Assembly (NCBI GenBank): GCA_964519895.1
Contig: CAZFLE010000002.1
Coordinates: 1-64,000 of the forward strand
Reading direction: 5' to 3'
Length of the DNA stretch: 64,000 nucleotides
Source of the DNA: CAYFPX01 sp964519895
GTDB lineage: Bacteria > Myxococcota_A > UBA796 > CAJQPC01
Each line of letters starts with the position of its first letter. Position 1 is the stretch's first letter. The position numbers and the translations under genes were made by a program. Below are positions 59,201 to 64,000 of this stretch, piece by piece. Under the pieces are notes generated by a model. That model saw only the letters and a list, made by a program, of their open reading frames with translations, was not told where the DNA came from and ran no database searches.

Positions 59201-60995
59201 GGCTGTGGCCCAGGTGTGCCACCGAGTGGAAGCTCTCCACCAGGTTGCCGACCCCGAATGCGAGCACGCCCCACCCGGTCAGGACAGCTTCGTCGAGCTC
59301 GATGGCGGCGCGGTTGGACTCGACCGTGTCCAGCCACAGCCGCACGTCCCGCAGATCCAGCCAGGCCGCCGGCTCGACGGTGACCAGGTCGGAGGACTCC
59401 TGGGTCTCGGGGTGGTCATCCACAGTCAGGTCGGTGAGCCGGACGTGCGACCCGCTGTTCACCCGGATGAGCCCCTCGATGATCGTCGCGTCCCGACCGG
59501 CGCCGCGCAGCACCACGTCTCGCCCCAGCTCGATGCCGCCCTCGTGGGTGCCGGGGCCGAGCTCGATGGTCATGCCCTGCAGGAGCTGACTCACCGCTTC
59601 TCCCAGGGTGTCGAAGTCCCCAGGCACCGTGATCGTCTTGTCCGCGTGCACGTAGAAGGACACGCTCGCACTGTCGGTCCACATGCCGTCGTCGACGGTC
59701 ACAGCCACGCCCCACTCGCCAGGCGCGTCTGGCGTGAGGACCGGTCGGTCTCCACTCAGGGCGCTCGCGTCGAGCGTGGAGTCCTCGGGCTGCGTCAGGA
59801 AGCTCCAGCTGTAGGCCAGGGCCTGTCCGATGGGGTCCGACGAGCCCGTCGCATCCAGCGGTAGGGCCTGGTCCACGTACCCCCCGCTGGCGCTCAACAC
59901 CAGGTCAGCGGTGGGCGCCTGGTCCGTGGGGTCCAGCGGGTCCAGGGAGACCTGGAGCTCCTCCAGGTCTTGGGCGCCGTCGTTGTCGCTGTCGGGATCC
60001 ATGGGGTCCGTGCCGAACAGCCACTCCCCGAGAGCTTCCAGGCCGTCGCCGTCGCTGTCGTCGTCGTCGTCCGGGGACTCGGGGTCCAGGCCGTGGGCGG
60101 ACTCCCAGTCGTCGGGCATGCCGTCGGCGTCGGTGTCCAGGGCGTTGGCGCGGTCACCGCCCCACGCGCCCAGGTCGCAGCTCGAGCCGTCGGGCTCGAC
60201 ACAGCTGGGGTCGCCGGCGTCCACGGCGATGCTGTCCCCGTCCAGCTGGAAGTCGTCGTTTGACCAGTCCCCGTCGTCGGTCCAGGCCACGAAACCCGGG
60301 TCGAAGTCCAGCAACAGGTGGTCTGTGCTCATGCACGACGGGATGGCGTCGCCGCTGTACTCGGCGGCCAGCGCATAGGACAGGGTCACGGTGCCCGAGC
60401 CACAGCTCGCGGTCGCGCTGGTGTCGTACAGGATGGCCATCGACGCGGCCACCGTGCCGCCCGACGACACGCGGGTGTGGTAATGGCCATCGACCAGGGT
60501 GATCTGGGTGGCGGTGATGGCACCGTCGCTGGCGGACAGTGAGTTGCTGGTGGCGCCGACCACGACCGCAGACTCCACCTGGACGCTGCCGCCGTCCGAC
60601 GCGAACAGGCCGTAGCGAGCGTCTTCGACCACCAGGTCCCAGGCCTGCACCGCAGCACCGCTCACCGTGAGGCCGTCCTGGGTCCCCGTGGCCCGGATGG
60701 TGAAGCCGGCGATCACCGGCGTGTCGTCGCGGTCGCCGCTGACCGCGATGCCGCCCCCACTTCCGGTCCACGCGACAACGGTCTCGGTGGCCCCGCCGGT
60801 GCTGATCATCGGGCCGATCCAGCTGCTCAGCGAGACCTGGGTGTAGGTACCGGGGGCCACCACCAGGAAGTCCCCTGGGATCGCCGCGTCCACCGCGTCC
60901 TGGATGTCGGTGTAGTCGCCGGCTCCGGCCGCATCGACGGTCAGTCTAGCGGCCAGGACCGGGGCCTGGAGGGTGCACACGAGCCACAGGACCAT
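56211..60995 (-). CDS. Large secreted beta-helix/PKD protein with MYXO-CTERM-like tail
   Basis: This 1594-residue protein has a signal peptide (MVLWLVCTLQAPVLA). A right-handed beta-helix-like start (DYTDIQDAVDAAIPGDFLVV APGTY) covers about 15-250. It has three thrombospondin-3-type Ca2+ blocks (DTDADGMPDDWESAHGLDP, DPDADEDGDGIAAS and DADSDGMNDAWEALH) and PKD-like segments (YSWSFLTQPEDSTL, LTFTWDLIKPATATAEV). Further beta-helix blocks are rich in 'LDEVTLWVETGYAGIEI'-type turns. The C-terminus holds a metal-binding repeat and then a Gly-Cys, hydrophobic, Arg tail (GLWLGGLLALSVRRRSR). This tail marks MYXO-CTERM-like surface sorting. Probable role: surface adhesin or carbohydrate-binding protein. 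Confidence 0.85.
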   Translation of the reverse strand: MVLWLVCTLQAPVLAARLTVDAAGAGDYTDIQDAVDAAIPGDFLVVAPGTYTQVSLSSWIGPMISTGGATETVVAWTGSGGGIAVSGDRDDTPVIAGFTIRATGTQDGLTVSGAAVQAWDLVVEDARYGLFASDGGSVQVESAVVVGATSNSLSASDGAITATQITLVDGHYHTRVSSGGTVAASMAILYDTSATASCGSGTVTLSYALAAEYSGDAIPSCMSTDHLLLDFDPGFVAWTDDGDWSNDDFQLDGDSIAVDAGDPSCVEPDGSSCDLGAWGGDRANALDTDADGMPDDWESAHGLDPESPDDDDDSDGDGLEALGEWLFGTDPMDPDSDNDGAQDLEELQVSLDPLDPTDQAPTADLVLSASGGYVDQALPLDATGSSDPIGQALAYSWSFLTQPEDSTLDASALSGDRPVLTPDAPGEWGVAVTVDDGMWTDSASVSFYVHADKTITVPGDFDTLGEAVSQLLQGMTIELGPGTHEGGIELGRDVVLRGAGRDATIIEGLIRVNSGSHVRLTDLTVDDHPETQESSDLVTVEPAAWLDLRDVRLWLDTVESNRAAIELDEAVLTGWGVLAFGVGNLVESFHSVAHLGHSQLTADYSPVWVDSTTLSLEGVLLSSPYNGGLGTTQNSRVRLRHVTVAQESANSALSIQADRLVVEGSYFSDSDDQVFNQCNLDEPPTLAYLAGAGPGESQCGVGLPWLSDTEAIGSDGRLSLDSVARRAGDIREASADRVRPDLGAFAGRLSLEDELTLADPDADEDGDGIAASTEWMLGSRDDAWDSDGDGVHDLTELLDGDDPADPSDHHPVATVDHDRVDVGEDAVLEVTWTSDPDGDACALTWDDETPDNPRTEGTQISGAWSLGWTLTCGDGASTGAASMIATEELVVPGDADDLDQALAEAQDHHRIVLGEGTWTGPVDLRGTRTELVGVGAGTVIDGDLWSGAGGIEDLVVQGSLYTVDANVYGVAVLDGEWIAHGGRHRAVLVDGQGASLYDTDARNITVDGNLYASGQLAASVATGRLDTNVTGSLYLFADEVRGSSVTGLGERPFILTDPDPAVAILQPWPGSVLWDGGSASVSDVDDSPEDVGYTGGGKAWAVDADSDGMNDAWEALHSVSKPTGDPDGDAVDNLTEWTWGTDPNDPDSDDDGLDDRVDPDPLDAGEVPVTARLSVDVPSPALGQRVRANARSSGAAGGQDLTFTWDLIKPATATAEVVGSGPEVVLVPDVAGTWWLSVTVQAGAYTDTATVQIHTYDEVLVPKDALLQDFINLVGSGTVLVLESDNYKGSLVVDKDLTLRSQGGTLDASIDGTQGAPTLKVTDGAHVTLDEVTLWVETGYAGIEIWDGSRVTMRRVRMVGGDTSFRIYDGAFDGQSFFSLGARAVLELVDGTFTARNSVLGYPDPDARAAFTLQHGSVRLESTILDWRPEGGSWRTPIDCMSGGACDYQVSMYRSLAPDGSGVMPVTEFPLDLVYDEPRFLLDPWDAEYLRAADLRLDHDSPALDAGPDDDPDADGTPNDLGVFGGALGNWIDVDNDRDGFSELEGDCDDTDPLVLGDPRQECDSSAGCASAPGRGLGLWLGGLLALSVRRRSR

Positions 60996-61084
60996 GGAGC
61001 AACCATACTCCCGGGTCGGTGGGGGAGGGCGTTCGCCTACAGCCGCGCCACCGGGATCCGATGAGGGCCGTGAGGAACAAGCCC

Positions 61085-62224
61085 ATGGCCAGGATCCTGG
61101 TGGTCGACGACGAGAGCCTGGTCCGCCGGGCGATGACGCGCATCCTGACCACCGAGGGCTACTCGGTCGTCACCGCAGGCGACGGCGAGGAAGCCTTGCG
61201 CTACGCGGCCGACACGGTCTTCGACCTGGCGATCGTGGACTACGACATGCCCGGACGAGATGGCCTGTGGGTGCTCTCGTCGCTGCGGGAGCTCATGCCC
61301 GGCTGCCTGCGGGTGCTGATGACCGGCCGCACCGACTTCCCCATCGTGGTCGAAGCCGTGAACCGGGGAGAGGTCCTGCGGGTGATCCAGAAGCCCTTCG
61401 AGCCGACCCGCATCCGGGCCCTGGTCGAGGAGGCTTTTGGCGCCATCGAGCGCATGCACGCCGTCCGCGAAGCCCAGCAGCGAGCGGTGCAGCAGTCCGA
61501 GAAGACCATGCTCGAGCAGGGCCTGGCGAGCGATCACTTCCGGCTGGCGATTCAGCCGATCGTCAAGGCCGGGAGCGGCCGGGTCTTCGGCTACGAGTCG
61601 CTGCTGCGCTCCACCCACCCGGTCTTGGACGGCCCGCTGTCCATCCTGAAGGTGGCGGAGCGCTCCAAGATGCTGAACGAGCTGGGCCACCTGGTGGCGT
61701 GTCGCGCAGCCGATCTGTTGACGCGGATCCCTCCCAGCGCCACGCTCTTCATCAACCTGCACCCCGACCAGCTCGCCGACCCGGAGCTGCTGGAGCACAC
61801 CCTGGGGCCCGTGCTGCCCTACGCCCGGCGCTGTGCCTTGGAGATCACCGAGCGCTCCAAGCTCAAGGACATCCCTCACTGGGAAAAGGCCGTCGACCGC
61901 ATGCAGGACGCCGGCTTCGACATCGCCGTCGACGACCTGGGGGCGGGCTACAACGCGCTTTCCATCCTGGCGGACCTGCAGCCCCGCTACATCAAGATCG
62001 ACATGTCGATCGTGCGCAACGTGGACTGTGAGCCCCGCAAGCAGCGGCTGGTGGACCTGTTGTGCAAGTTCGGCGAAGCCACCGACGCCCTGGTCATCGC
62101 CGAAGGCGTCGAGACCCAGGCCGAGGCCGAGACCCTGGTGGAGTGTGGCTCACACCTGCTCCAGGGGTACTACTTCGGGCGCCCCAGCCTGGACATCGAG
62201 GCCGCCGCACGGGCTGCGTCTTAG
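61085..62224 (+). CDS. Response regulator with EAL (c-di-GMP phosphodiesterase) output
   Basis: This 379-residue protein has a REC domain (1-120) with phospho-acceptor Asp52 (VDYDMPG), Thr80 and Lys103 (IQKPF), and a C-terminal EAL domain (about 140-379). The catalytic set looks complete: ESL in GYESLLRS for EAL, Asn in FINLHPDQL, Glu in LEITERS, DDLGAGYNAL, Lys in IKIDMS, Glu in AEGVET, and Gln in LLQGYYFGRP. It should hydrolyse c-di-GMP on phosphorylation. The start chosen is ATG 61085 behind GAGGAAC; ATG 61061 and GTG 61019 are alternatives. No kinase is nearby, so the partner is orphan. The last base of its stop is the first base of the inverted-repeat element. Confidence 0.92.
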   Translation: MARILVVDDESLVRRAMTRILTTEGYSVVTAGDGEEALRYAADTVFDLAIVDYDMPGRDGLWVLSSLRELMPGCLRVLMTGRTDFPIVVEAVNRGEVLRVIQKPFEPTRIRALVEEAFGAIERMHAVREAQQRAVQQSEKTMLEQGLASDHFRLAIQPIVKAGSGRVFGYESLLRSTHPVLDGPLSILKVAERSKMLNELGHLVACRAADLLTRIPPSATLFINLHPDQLADPELLEHTLGPVLPYARRCALEITERSKLKDIPHWEKAVDRMQDAGFDIAVDDLGAGYNALSILADLQPRYIKIDMSIVRNVDCEPRKQRLVDLLCKFGEATDALVIAEGVETQAEAETLVECGSHLLQGYYFGRPSLDIEAAARAAS

Positions 62225-62528
62225 TTCAGGGGGTGAGGCCGCGGCCTCGCTGTCGCTCGTCTTCGCGGTCACCCCTCTGGTCCGGCGGCCTCCGCCTCCG
62301 CCGTACGTGGAAGTGGCTCAGGGCGACCTCACCCGGGACCTCGCTGCGCTCGGCCTTCCCTCGCTGACGCTCGGCCGGTTGAGGTCCCCCTGAACCACTT
62401 CCGCTCCCGGCTGCGGCCGCCGGGCGAGCCCTGGGCGCTCCGCGCCAGGCCTCGCACCCGCGACGCGGGCTGAACGAAGGAGGTCTCAGATCTCCCGCTC
62501 CTCGGTCTGGCGACCTCACCCCCTGAAC
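62224..62528. mobile_element. 305-bp element with 15-bp perfect terminal inverted repeats
   Basis: The ends are GTTCAGGGGGTGAGG (62224-62238) and CCTCACCCCCTGAAC (62514-62528), exact reverse complements. Internal inverted modules are visible (CAGGGCGACCTCACCC at 62319 and GAGGTCCCCCTGAACC at 62381). It has no open frame. A related truncated copy is at 30971-31229. It occupies nearly all of the gap between the EAL gene and ribF; no target-site duplication is obvious. MITE-like or a structured regulatory repeat. Confidence 0.65.
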
Positions 62529-62553
62529 AGAGAACACGGGATAGCAGGCGCCC

Positions 62554-63477
62554 ATGGCGACGCCACAGGTCATCGTGGGCTCCACGGCTTGGACCGGGCC
62601 CCAGCCCGTGCTCACCATCGGGAACTTCGATGGGGTGCACCGGGGGCACCAAGAATTGCTGAGCCGCGTGGTCGAGCGGGCCCGGGCACTGGATGCCCCG
62701 GCGACCGTCTACACCTTCGACCCGCCCCCTCGGGTCGTGCTGGAGCCCGGTCGGCATCCGCCGCGGATCCTGTCGCTGCCGGACAAGGTCAAGCTCCTGG
62801 GGACCCACGACATCGATCGGGTGGTCGTCGAGACCTTCGACCTGGCCTTTGCCCGCAACCCGGCGAGCTGGTTCGTGGACCAGGTCCTGGCCACCCGGCT
62901 GTGCCCGGTCGAGCTGATCGTCGGGCACGACTTCCGCTTCGGCCGTGGGCGCGAGGGCACCGCGGCCTGGGTGCACGAGCGGCTTCCAGACCTGCCCTTC
63001 ACCCAGCTCGACGCCCAGAAGGAAGGCGACGAGATCATCAGCAGCTCCCGGATCCGCGAAGCCGTCGCCACCGGCCAGGTCGCCCTGGCCGCCCGGATGC
63101 TCGGGCGCTGCCACCGGCTGCGGGGCCTGGTCGTGCCCGGCGACGGGCGCGGACGCACCATCGGCGTGCCGACCGCCAACATCGACCCCGAGACCGAGCT
63201 GCTGCCGGCCCGGGGGGTGTACGCGGTGCGGCTCATCGACGGCGAAGGCGAAGGCCTGCCCGCAGTGGCCAACCTGGGGGTGCGGCCGACCTTCGAGGGC
63301 CGCACCTACACCGTCGAGGTGCACCTGCTCGACTTCGTCGGCGATCTCTACGGCCACCGGGTCAGCGTCGACTTCGTGGAGCGCATCCGCGGAGAGCGGC
63401 GCTTCGCCGGTCCCCAGGAACTGGTCGCCCGCATCCAGATGGACATCCAGACCGCCCGCGAGATCCACGCCCGGTGA
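62554..63477 (+). CDS. ribF: Bifunctional riboflavin kinase / FAD synthetase
   Basis: This 307-residue enzyme converts riboflavin to FMN and FMN to FAD. The N-terminal FAD-synthetase half has the nucleotidyltransferase motif TIGNFDGVHRGHQELL and VGHDFRFGRGREG, then ISSSRIREAVATG. The C-terminal kinase half has GDGRGRTIGVPTAN, the GRTIGxPTAN signature. It is complete. It is preceded by the 305-bp element and followed by aroE with a 4-nt overlap. Confidence 0.96.
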   Translation: MATPQVIVGSTAWTGPQPVLTIGNFDGVHRGHQELLSRVVERARALDAPATVYTFDPPPRVVLEPGRHPPRILSLPDKVKLLGTHDIDRVVVETFDLAFARNPASWFVDQVLATRLCPVELIVGHDFRFGRGREGTAAWVHERLPDLPFTQLDAQKEGDEIISSSRIREAVATGQVALAARMLGRCHRLRGLVVPGDGRGRTIGVPTANIDPETELLPARGVYAVRLIDGEGEGLPAVANLGVRPTFEGRTYTVEVHLLDFVGDLYGHRVSVDFVERIRGERRFAGPQELVARIQMDIQTAREIHAR

Positions 63478-64000
63478 CCACTGGCGGCGCCACGACTGGG
63501 CTCATCAGCGGTCACACCCGGGTCTTCGGCCTCATCGGTCACCCGGTTCGGCACAGCCTGTCCCCTCAGATGCACACCACCCTGTTCGGGCGGATGGGGC
63601 TCGACGCCGTCTACCTGGCCTTCGACGTGCACCCGGACCGGTCGCCGCTGGTGGGGGATGCCATCCGCACCCTCGACCTGGTGGGCGTCAACCTCACGGT
63701 GCCCTTCAAGGAACGGGTGATCGGTCAGCTGGATCACCGCACCCAGGCCGTCGAGGAGGCCGGTGCGGCCAACGTGGTCACCAACGTGGACGGGTGGCTC
63801 ACCGGCTACAACACCGACGGCGAAGGACTCGTGCAGTCCCTGCTCGACGAGCACGGCTGGGCGCCTGGGGGCCGTCGCTGCCTGGTGCTGGGCGCCGGGG
63901 GCGCGGGCCGGGCCGTCGCCGCCTCCCTGGCTGCAGCAGGCGCCGAACGGGTCTGTGTGCTCAACCGCACCGAGTCTCGGGCCCGGGCCGCGGTCGAGCA
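63474..64000 (+). CDS. aroE: Shikimate dehydrogenase (3' end beyond window)
   Basis: The first 175 codons are visible. The start is the GTG overlapping ribF's stop (GTGA). It shows VFGLIGHPVRHSLSPQMHT (shikimate-binding Ser-x-Ser), the catalytic Lys in NLTVPFKERV, TGYNTDGEG, and the NADP loop LVLGAGGAGRAV. It reduces 3-dehydroshikimate in aromatic amino acid synthesis. The C-terminal part lies outside. Transcription probably continues from ribF. Confidence 0.95.
   Translation, partial: MTTGGATTGLISGHTRVFGLIGHPVRHSLSPQMHTTLFGRMGLDAVYLAFDVHPDRSPLVGDAIRTLDLVGVNLTVPFKERVIGQLDHRTQAVEEAGAANVVTNVDGWLTGYNTDGEGLVQSLLDEHGWAPGGRRCLVLGAGGAGRAVAASLAAAGAERVCVLNRTESRARAAVE

Noticed and set aside
62224..62528. 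A protein-coding or tRNA gene in the inverted-repeat element
   Set aside because: No open frame with RBS and no cloverleaf fold found; it behaves as a repeated structured element.

Overview
The window is very GC-rich and densely coded on both strands. It looks like a chromosomal segment from a Myxococcota or other former deltaproteobacterial lineage. The reasons are the many secreted lipoproteins with acidic 'putative metal-binding' repeats (DxDGDGx...DCDDxDP...PGAPExCDGxDNxCDG), FG-GAP and thrombospondin-3-like repeats, and two proteins ending in a MYXO-CTERM-like tail (Gly-Cys, hydrophobic helix, Arg cluster). Organism assignment is inference; no rRNA or tRNA gene is visible.

Layout. 0.15-9.7 kb: a cell-surface block on the + strand (FG-GAP/metal-binding lipoprotein, a MYXO-CTERM-like protein, glutathione peroxidase, TlpA-like thioredoxin, glyoxalase-fold protein, arylsulfotransferase-like lipoprotein, CotH-kinase/lamin-tail lipoprotein). 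9.7-12.6 kb: TetR regulator divergent from a cytochrome P450, then a broken subtilase-like lipoprotein gene with an in-frame TAG. 12.7-17.2 kb (minus): a two-gene NAD-linked formate dehydrogenase. Its catalytic subunit is read through an in-frame TGA that carries a bacterial SECIS-type hairpin immediately downstream, so it is a selenoprotein. 17.3-24.8 kb: a fatty-acid-hydroxylase-like protein and a complete cytochrome c maturation operon, ccmABCDEFGHI, with almost every start overlapping the preceding stop; ccmD is only 41 residues. 24.8-31 kb: small lipoproteins, an RHS/YD-repeat protein, a PEGA lipoprotein, a class-I amidotransferase divergent from a diacylglycerol-kinase-like protein, and a GNAT-like protein followed by a strong terminator. 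31.2-34.1 kb (minus): a class III cyclase with a V4R-like sensor, and a methyltransferase. 34.3-44.4 kb: one 3365-residue lipoprotein built of about 28 tandem Ig-like repeats. 44.4-46.3 kb: a REP-associated (Y1/HUH) transposase and a beta-barrel-like lipoprotein. 46.3-56.2 kb: FHA protein, DUF1015 protein, Pro-rich HTH protein, MscS channel, membrane protein, and the serine pathway pair serC-serA. 56.2-61.0 kb: a 1594-residue MYXO-CTERM-like beta-helix protein. 61.1-64.0 kb: REC-EAL regulator, ribF, and the 5' part of aroE.

How parts fit together. The Ccm operon supplies holocytochromes c. The formate dehydrogenase moves electrons from formate to NAD through a Mo/W-selenocysteine site, Fe-S clusters and FMN. 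SerA and SerC perform the first two steps of serine synthesis, and the nearby DUF1015 protein is a known neighbour of these genes in other bacteria. Second-messenger control is represented by the cyclase and the EAL protein.

The most interesting non-coding or hidden features are: the Sec codon and its SECIS hairpin; a 37-nt repeat found both upstream of the Y1 transposase and, inverted, 30 kb away inside the formate dehydrogenase operon; a 305-bp element with perfect 15-bp terminal inverted repeats next to the EAL gene, with a related copy at 31 kb; a 155-bp IS21-end-like element at 27.8 kb; and the amber-interrupted protease-like gene.
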